NCBI GenBank assembly: GCA_016214225.1
Contig: JACROX010000046.1
Span: 1 to 6,063, forward strand
DNA from: Candidatus Peregrinibacteria bacterium
Lineage (GTDB): Bacteria; Patescibacteriota; Gracilibacteria; UBA1369; LOWO2-01-FULL-3
Direction of reading: 5' to 3'
Length of the DNA: 6,063 nucleotides
The position numbers and the translations under genes are program-made. Numbering within the stretch: position 1 is the first letter of the stretch; each line of letters begins with the position of its first letter. Below the pieces are notes generated by a model that was given only the letters and a program-made list of their open reading frames with translations, did no database searches and was not told where the DNA came from. Positions 1 through 5,712 of the stretch are shown here, piece by piece.

Positions 1-169
1 CCGTTTTGCAACGGTCTCACTCAAGCGAGCTCCGCGAGTCTTGAGTGTAGGCGAAGGATGACACGCAAGAAAATTTTGCGACGGTCAGGAGCTAAAAATT
101 TTCTTAGCGGGTCAAGATTTTCCCTATTGAACAAGTAGCGAGAAAATCGGTCCGCTTGAATATTTATCG
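1..169. repeat. Non-coding inverted-repeat cluster downstream of the ZIP gene
   Basis: No credible gene is seen here, but there are four perfect inverted repeats. CCGTT/AACGG lies at 1-5/10-14 with a 4-nt loop. CACTCAAG/CTTGAGTG brackets bases from about 19 to 49. AAGAAAATTTT/AAAATTTTCTT is at 67-77/95-105. GATTTTC/GAAAATC is at 116-122/142-148, flanked further out by GCGG (107-110) and CCGC (152-155). A 13-base direct repeat, TTTTGC(A/G)ACGGTC, occurs at 4-16 and again at 74-86, 70 bases apart. On the minus strand the 67-105 hairpin lies downstream of the ZIP stop codon and could end its transcript, but no clean U-tract follows the stem. The arms are seen directly; any function is inference. 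Confidence 0.6.
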
Positions 170-892
170 TCACAAAATCTTCGTCACCACGAACATAAAA
201 ACAACTCCGATCAAAGTCATTGCTATGGTTTTCCATGAAGAATTTTTACTATGAGCCTCGGGCAAAATATCGGAAGCGCCTATATATAATAAAAACCCCG
301 TAAAAAAGCCCAAATACAAAACCATCGAACTGTCCGAAAGGCTGAAAAAAAGAGTTGAAAAAGCACCCAGTACAGGCATAATGGCATCTATAAGAGCAAA
401 GACAAATGCCTTTTTCCCGCTATTATGATGGGAGAGCATCAAAGAAACGGTATTGAGCCCGTCGGAAAAATCATGCGCGATAACAGCGACGGCAACAAAA
501 ACACCAACCGCTGAAGAAATTTGAAAACCAAGACCGATACCGACTCCATCCAAAAAAGAATGTCCCGCCAAAGCAAGCGCGGAAGCCACTCCTACAGCCG
601 GATGTTTATGCTCAGCATAGGACGATTCATGCGAATGATGAATAAGAAGCGTCTTTTCAAGAATATGAAAAAATAAAAATCCGATAACGAGCGCGACCAT
701 CGCGCTACGCAATTGCATATCATCGCCTTTCACAAGCGCGGATATTTCGGGAAACAAATCAAAAGCCACGACACCCAACAAAACCCCCGCTGTAAAACCC
801 AGAATAAGGTGTAATTTATCCCTGTATTTCAGCCCGACAATCCCACCCAAAAGAGTGGAAACAAATGTCATGGCGGCAAAGAATCCAAACAT
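170..892 (-). CDS. ZIP-family divalent metal transporter
   Basis: This is a 240-aa polytopic membrane protein that probably moves zinc or another divalent metal across the cytoplasmic membrane. About eight hydrophobic segments are visible, roughly at residues 2-20, 28-48, 62-79, 98-124, 128-153, 161-183, 190-210 and 219-240. The ZIP signature in TM4 is clear (HSFLDGVGIG, residues 111-120), and TM5 carries HDFSDG (140-145), the equivalent of the family's HExPxxxG metal site with acidic residues rearranged. FPE (47-49) and ILPEAH (209-214) match other polar membrane positions of the family. A histidine-rich loop (residues 85-97) lies between TM3 and TM4, as in many ZIPs. I chose the ATG at 892 because a TATACT box at 904-899 lies just upstream; an in-frame GTG at 928 would add 12 residues but runs through both divergent promoters. 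The length is normal for short bacterial ZIPs. Direction and metal specificity cannot be read from the sequence. Confidence 0.88.
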   Translation of the reverse strand: MFGFFAAMTFVSTLLGGIVGLKYRDKLHLILGFTAGVLLGVVAFDLFPEISALVKGDDMQLRSAMVALVIGFLFFHILEKTLLIHHSHESSYAEHKHPAVGVASALALAGHSFLDGVGIGLGFQISSAVGVFVAVAVIAHDFSDGLNTVSLMLSHHNSGKKAFVFALIDAIMPVLGAFSTLFFSLSDSSMVLYLGFFTGFLLYIGASDILPEAHSKNSSWKTIAMTLIGVVFMFVVTKIL

Positions 893-898
893 ATCGTG

Positions 899-904
899 AG
901 TATA
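899..904 (-). promoter_or_regulatory. Predicted -10 box for the ZIP gene, nearly leaderless
   Basis: TATACT on the minus strand ends six bases before the ATG at 892, so transcription would begin at or next to the start codon. No good -35 box is seen 16-18 bases upstream. It lies only 14 bases from the divergent -10 box at 919-924, so the two promoters overlap. Confidence 0.45.
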
Positions 905-915
905 CAATAAAAAAA

Positions 916-924
916 TGCTAAAAT
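916..924 (+). promoter_or_regulatory. Extended -10 promoter of the EamA-type gene, probably leaderless
   Basis: TGCTAAAAT is an extended -10 box (TG, one base, TAAAAT). It ends seven bases before the GTG at 932, which places the predicted transcription start on or just before the start codon. No clear -35 box or Shine-Dalgarno sequence is visible. The same TGCTAnAAT form precedes the lipoprotein gene at 3443-3451, which supports it as a real element in this genome. Confidence 0.55.
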
Positions 925-931
925 ACACATC

Positions 932-1745
932 GTGAATAAAAATTTACATATCGCAAAAAACGAAGCTTTCAAGGGAGAAATATATCTCATATGCGAAATG
1001 CTTTTATGGGGTATGTTTCCAGTTTTTTCAAAACTCGCATTTTTATCGATACCGCCACTCTATACGGCGGGATTAAGCACTCTCATAGCGGCGGGATTTT
1101 TCGCGTTGGTACTGACAATCCGCAAAGAATGGAAAGAGATAAAAATCAAATCCGCATGGAAAGACACCCTCCTCGCCTCGTTCATAATAGGCTTTGTTTT
1201 TTACACGCTTGCATTTATCGGAATGGAAAAAACTTCGGCGGGCAACGCAAGCATAATAAGCCTCACGGAAGCTTTTTTCGCCATGTTTATTTTTTCACTA
1301 TGGAAAAAAGAACACATGATTTTTAAACATAAAATCGGAGCGATTTTGATGATAGTCGGAGCGGGGATTATTCTTTTTCCGGGGAAAATTCAAATAAACC
1401 ACGGTGACATATTTATTCTCACGGCCGCGGCAATAGCGCCTTTCGGAAATTATTTCGCGCAAAGAGCGCGCAAAAAAATCGGCTCAATAATGATAATGTT
1501 TATAAGAAGCATATTCGCGGGAATCTGCCTGCTGATGTTGGCGTTGATATTCGAGCAAAAACCAAGCGCCCAAGCCATCCGTCACAAAAACAACTTCATT
1601 CAATTCACTCACGGCAGGAGTAACCCTTCTCACGGCTTATTTTTTCCTTGGAGAAATTCCAACAATTTGGCAAATATTGGGACTGATACCTTTATTCGCC
1701 GGAACAATACTTCTGACCGCGTATAAGCTTCAAAAGAAATTTTAA
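932..1745 (+). pseudogene. EamA/DMT-family transporter, disrupted by internal deletion and frameshift
   Basis: The frame from the GTG at 932 encodes a drug/metabolite-transporter (EamA) protein with about seven membrane segments, near residues 17-37, 42-62, 76-98, 104-124, 133-150, 158-176 and 185-207. Homology-like character is lost after about residue 216 (near base 1580): the rest, up to the stop at 1724-1726, is polar and lacks membrane segments. The missing family ending is present in the next frame, from about 1578 to the stop at 1743-1745. It contains VTKTTSFNSLTAGV, then FLGE followed by IWQILGLIPLFAGTILL, the usual last two EamA segments with the conserved LGE. Joining the two parts still leaves roughly 30 residues missing (about TM8 of ten), so I infer a deletion of 3n+2 bases rather than a single-base error. 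The full-length family is about 290-300 residues. If the frame is translated as it stands, the product is 264 aa with an abnormal tail. Substrate is unknown. An assembly or sequencing fault is the main alternative. Confidence 0.75.
1578..1745 (+). pseudogene. Out-of-frame C-terminal remnant of the EamA transporter
   Basis: Read in the frame one base ahead of the upstream part, this stretch gives about 55 residues. It has the EamA penultimate segment, then FFLGEIPTIWQ, the final segment LGLIPLFAGTILLTAY and a basic tail KLQKKF, ending in TAA. It has no start codon of its own and is the displaced end of the gene beginning at 932. No intrinsic terminator is visible between 1746 and the convergent gene ending at 1828. 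Confidence 0.7.
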
Positions 1746-1827
1746 GTTGACCTTCTCGAAATCACCAGCAATACGCCTGTTAAGTCTTCTTCAAAACTTA
1801 TTTTGCTTTCACAAAAACACGCCTATT

Positions 1828-2463
1828 TCACAAACCATCTTTGGCGCTTTCTTTATATTTCTTCCATCCCAAAACACTCCCAACAGCCGCCCCTACACCG
1901 ATACCGGCAAGCAAAACGGCTAAGGAACCGGCGGCGGAATTTTGGTGATATAGCAAATTCGCCCACAACCCTGCCGCGGCACCAAGTATCACCCCATTTC
2001 TAACCTCTCCACTAATTTCACGTATTGCTCTTTCCGCCTCAACTTTCTTTGGGTCCAAATAATCTTTGTAAACATTTTTTCCATGATAACTCATAACAGT
2101 TTCTCCATAACGCACCTCTTCTATAATTTTATCAACAACCTCCTGAAAATAATCATCATCCTTTAAAATAAGAGGTTCTGTGCCAATCATAATCTGCCGT
2201 CCTGAAATATTCCCATGACTAAAATGGCCATCTTCCCTGACATCATGCAGAGGCAAATAAATACGGATCACTAATCCAATAGTAGTTTCGGTAATCGTAA
2301 GTTCAACCCCTCCCTTACTGGCAAGCCCGTCGGGGAAAAGCCCGCACTTAAAAGCAGACTCCGGAGAAAATCCATAATGATTTTCCAAAACACCCGAAAG
2401 AAGGTTTTTTAAATTCTCACTTCCATCCAACTCCTCACCGCATTCTAAAGCATTTTCATCCAT
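1828..2463 (-). CDS. Unrecognised protein with C-terminal glycine-rich membrane hairpin
   Basis: I do not recognise a family for this 211-aa protein. Residues 1-150 look soluble and acidic, with a probable beta-strand stretch (about 53-71) and a helical, charged stretch (about 102-155, rich in E, K and D). The C-terminus has two hydrophobic segments, about 157-172 and 178-199, separated by a short polar turn (YHQNS). The second is built on small residues (AGIGVGAAVGSVLG), a glycine-zipper-like pattern suited to helix packing or oligomerisation. It ends in a basic tail (KKYKES). This predicts a cytoplasmic domain anchored by a membrane hairpin. The ATG is only six bases after the stop of the upstream gene (2470-3321) and has no Shine-Dalgarno sequence, so co-transcription and translational coupling are likely. 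Function is unknown. Confidence 0.75.
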   Translation of the reverse strand: MDENALECGEELDGSENLKNLLSGVLENHYGFSPESAFKCGLFPDGLASKGGVELTITETTIGLVIRIYLPLHDVREDGHFSHGNISGRQIMIGTEPLILKDDDYFQEVVDKIIEEVRYGETVMSYHGKNVYKDYLDPKKVEAERAIREISGEVRNGVILGAAAGLWANLLYHQNSAAGSLAVLLAGIGVGAAVGSVLGWKKYKESAKDGL

Positions 2464-2469
2464 AAATTT

Positions 2470-3321
2470 TTAAGCATAAGGAATAATATCCTCCACGGAA
2501 CCCCCGTTGTCCTTTAATTTAAATAGCTCCAATTTACCAATAACTTTAACCATACTGCCGACACTCACGACATTCATCTTCGTCATCCTCGTCATCAATT
2601 GCGTTAACCAATCTTCATGTCCCAAGATGTCAACAAAAACTTGAGACAAAATCGGATCAACAAGAAGACAGCCATCTTGAAGGAGAGTCCTCGCCAACGC
2701 CGTAGTCACTTCTCTAAATATTTTCTCAATCTGCGGATCTAGATGTTGACTCATATGATCAAAGAACATGACCCAAGGAGCGCCCGCGTCTTTGGTATAA
2801 TCATAATCACTCGCAGAATAATCAAAATCAGAAGGTACATCATCAATACGTTTACTCATATATGACTTAATAATAGCCTCAAAAATTGCGATAGTCGCGT
2901 TCACAAGCTCTAAATTCTTCCTTATGCAAGCCTCTCTAAATTTCGGAGTTCCGGAAAAGTCATAGTAAAGATTATTTTCAGGATTCATTAAATTTTCCCT
3001 CCTGCAGTACAAATCGGGCAAGGCTAATTTTCCAACAGCTCCAATAAAGTACAGATCGCGACACCAAGAATCCCATTTATTACGCATCTGAGACACAGTC
3101 TCATTAATAGACCTTTTTGCCAGCTCCATATTCCCACCGCTCCATGCGATATCTAATATGGATGCCGAGAAAGGAAGCCACAAAACATCTTTGCCTCCTG
3201 AAGAATTAGCTTTTCCCTTAAGCATATCATCTAGATATTGATCAAGCTCTTTTCCGGGAATTTCAGAATTAAATCGCGACAAATCCATCCTTGCGGGACT
3301 ACATTTCACTTGATCGCCCAA
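2470..3321 (-). CDS. Unrecognised 283-aa soluble protein, first gene of a two-gene operon
   Basis: No family is recognised. The protein has no signal peptide and no convincing membrane segment. It looks mostly helical, for example about residues 25-35, 63-80, 128-156 and 197-216. An acidic, tyrosine-containing stretch (about 160-178, DDVPSDFDYSASDYDY) interrupts the helices and may be a flexible or interaction loop. Tryptophans and three cysteines (C87, C106, C132) sit in the first half, but no metal-binding CxxC pair is present. The start is TTG at 3321-3319, chosen because a strong AGAGGAGG lies four bases upstream; an ATG at 3288 (residue 12) is the alternative. It is followed six bases later by the membrane-hairpin protein gene, so the two products probably act together. 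The acidic loop and the hairpin partner suggest a membrane-associated complex, but that is inference. Confidence 0.75.
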   Translation of the reverse strand: MGDQVKCSPARMDLSRFNSEIPGKELDQYLDDMLKGKANSSGGKDVLWLPFSASILDIAWSGGNMELAKRSINETVSQMRNKWDSWCRDLYFIGAVGKLALPDLYCRRENLMNPENNLYYDFSGTPKFREACIRKNLELVNATIAIFEAIIKSYMSKRIDDVPSDFDYSASDYDYTKDAGAPWVMFFDHMSQHLDPQIEKIFREVTTALARTLLQDGCLLVDPILSQVFVDILGHEDWLTQLMTRMTKMNVVSVGSMVKVIGKLELFKLKDNGGSVEDIIPYA

Positions 3322-3325
3322 CGCG

Positions 3326-3333
3326 CCTCCTCT
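3326..3333 (-). promoter_or_regulatory. Strong Shine-Dalgarno supporting the TTG start
   Basis: AGAGGAGG on the minus strand ends four bases before the TTG at 3321. It is the only strong ribosome-binding site I see in this window and is what decides the start of the 283-aa gene. Confidence 0.6.
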
Positions 3334-3367
3334 TTAAAGAATCCATAAAATTCATTAAAATATCTTA

Positions 3368-3404
3368 AGTATACTCTTCTAACACAGGTTTCTCACGATG
3401 TCAA
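3368..3404 (-). promoter_or_regulatory. Probable promoter of the unknown two-gene operon
   Basis: On the minus strand a perfect TTGACA lies at 3404-3399. A weak -10 (TAGAAG, 3381-3376) follows at the ideal 17-base spacing. A better -10 (TATACT, 3373-3368) lies 25 bases away, too far for normal pairing with that -35. Either choice gives a leader of about 40-50 bases that contains the Shine-Dalgarno sequence. Which -10 is used cannot be settled by eye. Confidence 0.4.
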
Positions 3405-3423
3405 TATCCCTAAACGCGCGCTC

Positions 3424-3451
3424 TGGACAAAAGACTTTTAATTGCTAGAAT
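3424..3451 (+). promoter_or_regulatory. Promoter of the lipoprotein gene
   Basis: TGGACA (3424-3429, one base from the -35 consensus) is followed after 16 bases by TAGAAT (3446-3451), preceded by TGC to make an extended -10. The predicted transcript starts near 3458 and has a short leader of about 23 bases with no Shine-Dalgarno sequence before the ATG at 3481. Confidence 0.6.
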
Positions 3452-3480
3452 AGCAGTACTTATTTCCTAAATCTTTAAAC

Positions 3481-4353
3481 ATGAACAAAAAGCTAATTTC
3501 AGCGCTGATTGTTTCGACGGCATTAGTGGTCTTGACAGCTTGTTCTTCGGCAAAACAAGAGCCAAAAACGGCTCCGGCTACACAGCCCGCCGCGCCTGCC
3601 GCGCAAGTTGTTGAACCAGGCAAAATCGCTTTCGACTATCCTGTCGCAGAAAGCACGACGGCAAAAGCCGGCGATTACGTGCTTGTCCCATCTTCCTCAA
3701 CAATCAAATCATCTCTTGAGAAAGGAGGCAAAGACACGGTTTTCATTTTCTACGCCGCAAAAATGGTTGAACCCGGATCAAAAGAATCAAAAGTTGAAGA
3801 TTTAACGGGAGACAAATTTTCAGCTCCAAACGCATTGATTGTTCCTATCAAATCGGGCGAAACAGCCGCGAAAGGAGACTTGGTTCTAACATGGTGGCAA
3901 TCGGGAAGCGGAATGACAAAAGGATTCGTAACGGAAGCGGGAAAAACTCCAAAAGTGGTATATTCTGACGGATCAACAAAGGGTGAAGACACATTAAAAG
4001 AAAACACATTCCATAAATTGACGGGTGAGCTTGAAGCGGGCGCGACAGTAGCCGCGAAAGACGGTTCATTTTTCAATCACGGAGTTGTAATAAATGTTTC
4101 CGGAGACAAAGTATTGGTAAACGGATTCGCGGGCTTCATGACTGTTTACAACAAAAGCGATGTAACTCCAATGCCTGTTAAACTCGAAGTTAAGGCCGGT
4201 GACAAAGTAATGGCGCCGGTTATCGGAAGCTACAAAGAAGTAACGGTAAAAAGTGTAAAAGCGGACAAAGGTCAATTTGAAGGCGAATATGACTGGGCGG
4301 GAGAAAAAACAACAGAAACTTTCTACTTCGGAGAGGTAATCTCCAAGCTGTAA
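3481..4353 (+). CDS. Secreted lipoprotein with repeated beta-rich domain
   Basis: This is a 290-aa exported protein. Residues 1-20 form a signal peptide (MNKK, then a hydrophobic core) ending in the lipobox LTAC, so C21 would be lipidated and the protein anchored on the outer face of the membrane. Residues 22-47 are a low-complexity Ala/Pro/Lys/Gln linker. The rest is beta-rich and looks built from about four units of some 50 residues, beginning near 62 (KAGDYVLVP), 129 (AAKGDLVLTW), 184 (LEAGATVAAKDG) and 237 (VKAGDKVMAP). Each unit opens with a (K/E)xG(D/A)xV motif and is followed by alternating hydrophobic strands and turns, resembling small SH3- or Tudor-like barrels. The family is not recognised and no catalytic motif is seen; a binding or cell-envelope role is the best inference. 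The start ATG fits the signal peptide. It has its own promoter and terminator, so it is probably monocistronic. Confidence 0.88.
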   Translation: MNKKLISALIVSTALVVLTACSSAKQEPKTAPATQPAAPAAQVVEPGKIAFDYPVAESTTAKAGDYVLVPSSSTIKSSLEKGGKDTVFIFYAAKMVEPGSKESKVEDLTGDKFSAPNALIVPIKSGETAAKGDLVLTWWQSGSGMTKGFVTEAGKTPKVVYSDGSTKGEDTLKENTFHKLTGELEAGATVAAKDGSFFNHGVVINVSGDKVLVNGFAGFMTVYNKSDVTPMPVKLEVKAGDKVMAPVIGSYKEVTVKSVKADKGQFEGEYDWAGEKTTETFYFGEVISKL

Positions 4354-4373
4354 GAAGGTTAAAAAATCTTTAG

Positions 4374-4405
4374 AAAAAACCCCGATTGTCATATCGGGGT
4401 TTTTT
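4374..4405. terminator. Symmetrical, probably bidirectional intrinsic terminator
   Basis: The stem ACCCCGAT/ATCGGGGT (4379-4386/4393-4400) has a 6-nt loop (TGTCAT), with six A's before it (4374-4379) and six T's after it (4400-4405). It lies 20 bases after the lipoprotein stop codon. The A and T tracts are symmetric, so it can act on both strands. Confidence 0.93.
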
Positions 4406-4767
4406 AAAATTCAAAAAACAACCGCTACGCAAGAAGCTTAGAACCTTAAAAGATTAGAAGGCTAGAAAACTCCCGAAGCCCTGTGGTTTTTTTTAAAATT
4501 TGTGCCTCTACTTTGCCGTTGCTGTACTTTATGTACTGACCCCCATTATATGAAGGTGGGTATCCTCATTTCACAGTCGCAACTGTGATAAATTTCAGAC
4601 TCCCATAACGTAGTTGATAGAGAGAGTAGATAAGACTCTGACGAAACAGAGTAGAGCATCCTCAATATATATTAACGGCAATCCAGTGTAAAGGGCTTAA
4701 ACAAGCCAATAACAAATAACCATCCACACAACATGGAGTATTTCATCATAGAAAAAATACACCATAT
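4406..4767. other. 360-base gene-free region with multiple small hairpins
   Basis: No credible coding frame is seen on either strand. Hairpins are visible: GTAC/GTAC near 4525-4537, TCACAGT/ACTGTGA (4571-4577/4582-4588, loop CGCA), ACTCTG/CAGAGT (4635-4640/4647-4652, loop ACGAAA) and GGCTT/AAGCC (4694-4698/4703-4707, loop AAAC). An AGAGTAGA repeat at 4623-4630 and 4648-4655 lets ACTCT at 4635-4639 pair with either copy. A weak plus-strand promoter-like pair (TTGTGC 4500-4505, 17 bases, TGC-TGTACT 4520-4528) precedes this structured part, and a minus-strand TATAAT lies at 4550-4545. It does not match RNase P RNA, tmRNA or SRP RNA motifs that I can recall. A structured RNA is possible but unproven. 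Confidence 0.4.
4733..4765 (-). repeat. Inverted repeat just after the M50 protease stop
   Basis: ATGGAGTATTT (4733-4743) and AAATACACCAT (4755-4765) pair over ten of eleven positions with one A-A mismatch and an 11-nt loop. The repeat begins three bases beyond the minus-strand stop codon at 4770-4768, where a 3'-end hairpin would be expected. It is AT-rich and no U-tract follows the stem, so it is at best a weak terminator or an RNA-stabilising hairpin. Confidence 0.4.
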
Positions 4768-5415
4768 TCAGGTACCCAAAAGTAAAACCGCGCTTATAGC
4801 GTTACTTAAATTCTGCATCAGATAGCCCAAAAACGAGAATCCAAACAAACTTCTTAGAATGAAAACATCAACCAAAATTATCGCAACAAAATATTTCACT
4901 CCGTTATTCAGATAATTATCATACGCGTTATAAAATTTCCTTGGCATAAACAGCCCTAAAACTTTTGAACCATCGAGCGGAGGAAAAGGGAAAAGATTAA
5001 AAACACCCAAAAGCACGCTCACATGAAAAACCATCCAGAAAAGCAAATTAATCGCGTCAGGCAAATAGGTGCCAAGATATTTTAAAGGCAAAGCCACCGC
5101 AAAAGCCAAAATGAAATTTGAAACTGGACCGGCAAGCGCCGTCAAAGCGCTATCCCTAACGGGAGATTTGAAGTTGGCAGAATTCACGGGAACAGGCTTC
5201 CCCCAGCCAACGGTCTGCGTCAAAAGAAACAAAAGACTTCCGATGGGATCCAGATGAGCAATCGGATTCAATGTAAGCCGACCATGAATTTTCGCGGTAG
5301 GATCCCCAAGATAATAGGCCACAAGCGCGTGCGAAGCCTCATGCGCAGTAAGTGTAACAACAAGAGCCACAATAAAATATAAAAACTGTATTATTTGGTT
5401 TTGCAAAATATCCAT
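4768..5415 (-). CDS. M50 / site-2-protease-family zinc metalloprotease (SpoIVFB-like, COG1994 type)
   Basis: This is an intramembrane zinc protease of about 215 aa. Counting from the ATG at 5415, a first membrane segment runs into the catalytic HEASH (H25, E26, H29; the HExxH zinc site). Family motifs follow: GDPTAKxxGRLTLNPxxHLDPxG (about 37-59), GWGKPVPVN (70-78), AGPxSN (95-100) and FNLFPFPPLDGSK (139-151), whose D148 supplies the third zinc ligand. About five membrane segments are visible. It would act in the cytoplasmic membrane; its substrate is unknown, and no anti-sigma factor or spore gene is nearby. The ATG at 5415 matches the usual start of this family. An in-frame TTG at 5544 would add 43 mostly hydrophobic residues not typical of the family, though a TATGAT box at 5585-5580 would give that start a short leader. 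Confidence 0.88.
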   Translation of the reverse strand: MDILQNQIIQFLYFIVALVVTLTAHEASHALVAYYLGDPTAKIHGRLTLNPIAHLDPIGSLLFLLTQTVGWGKPVPVNSANFKSPVRDSALTALAGPVSNFILAFAVALPLKYLGTYLPDAINLLFWMVFHVSVLLGVFNLFPFPPLDGSKVLGLFMPRKFYNAYDNYLNNGVKYFVAIILVDVFILRSLFGFSFLGYLMQNLSNAISAVLLLGT

Positions 5416-5579
5416 GGCAAAACAAAGATGCCATAAAGAGAAAGGAATCACAAGTGGGAGAAAATAGAATATCGCAGAGACAAGCCCAAAACTAGACAAA
5501 AATCCCCGGGGAAAATTATTAAATTTTCCTAAAATTTCAAACAATTTCCCATAACCCCATTCCTTGCCTTTTTAAAAAT

Positions 5580-5585
5580 ATCATA
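5580..5585 (-). promoter_or_regulatory. Possible -10 box for the M50 protease
   Basis: TATGAT on the minus strand is one base from consensus and lies about 35 bases before the possible TTG start at 5544. No good -35 box is seen at the correct spacing. It overlaps the left arm of the inverted repeat at 5585-5593. Confidence 0.3.
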
Positions 5586-5705
5586 TAAGCTCAGTAGCGC
5601 ACAGCGAAGCAATCTTACAAACTATCGTGTGACCTGCGAGCGCACGGCGCGAGCGCGAACAAGCGAAGCGTGTGGCTCTGCCACCGCTGAGCGCAGTGAG
5701 CTTAT
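5585..5705. repeat. GC-rich long-range inverted repeat block before tRNA-Ser
   Basis: ATAAGCTCA (5585-5593) and TGAGCTTAT (5697-5705) are perfect 9-bp arms, extended inward by GCGC (5597-5600) and GCGC (5691-5694) across a small internal loop. The interior is richer in G and C than its surroundings. It carries repeated GCGAGCG- and AGCGAAGC-like words and a tight hairpin GTGGC/GCCAC (5672-5676/5680-5684, loop TCT). It does not appear to encode protein. It resembles an intergenic repeat or a folded RNA, and could form a cruciform between the two divergent transcription units. Confidence 0.5.
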
Positions 5706-5712
5706 CAAATAA

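Noticed and set aside
1..169. CRISPR array, because of the repeated TTTTGC(A/G)ACGGTC
   Set aside because: There are only two short copies with no regular repeat-spacer series, and no cas genes are nearby.
21..236. Minus-strand 71-aa open frame
   Set aside because: It overlaps the end of the ZIP gene in another frame and runs through the inverted repeats of the intergenic region. No family signal, membrane pattern or ribosome-binding site was seen.
991..1326. Plus-strand 111-aa open frame within the EamA gene
   Set aside because: It is an alternate frame of a clearly membrane-protein-coding region, and its own product has no membrane or domain pattern.
1803..2003. Plus-strand 66-aa open frame opposite the membrane-hairpin gene
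   Set aside because: It lies antisense to the segment encoding the glycine-rich hairpin, and its residue pattern is not protein-like.
3750..4392. Minus-strand open frames opposite the lipoprotein gene
   Set aside because: They are antisense shadows of a well-supported gene with signal peptide, lipobox, promoter and terminator. One also runs through the terminator stem.
4635..4652. CTGACGA followed by AAC, reminiscent of a hammerhead ribozyme core
   Set aside because: The core lacks the intervening stem II and a separate GAAA segment, and no stem I or stem III with a cleavage triplet can be drawn. A simple hairpin explains the bases.
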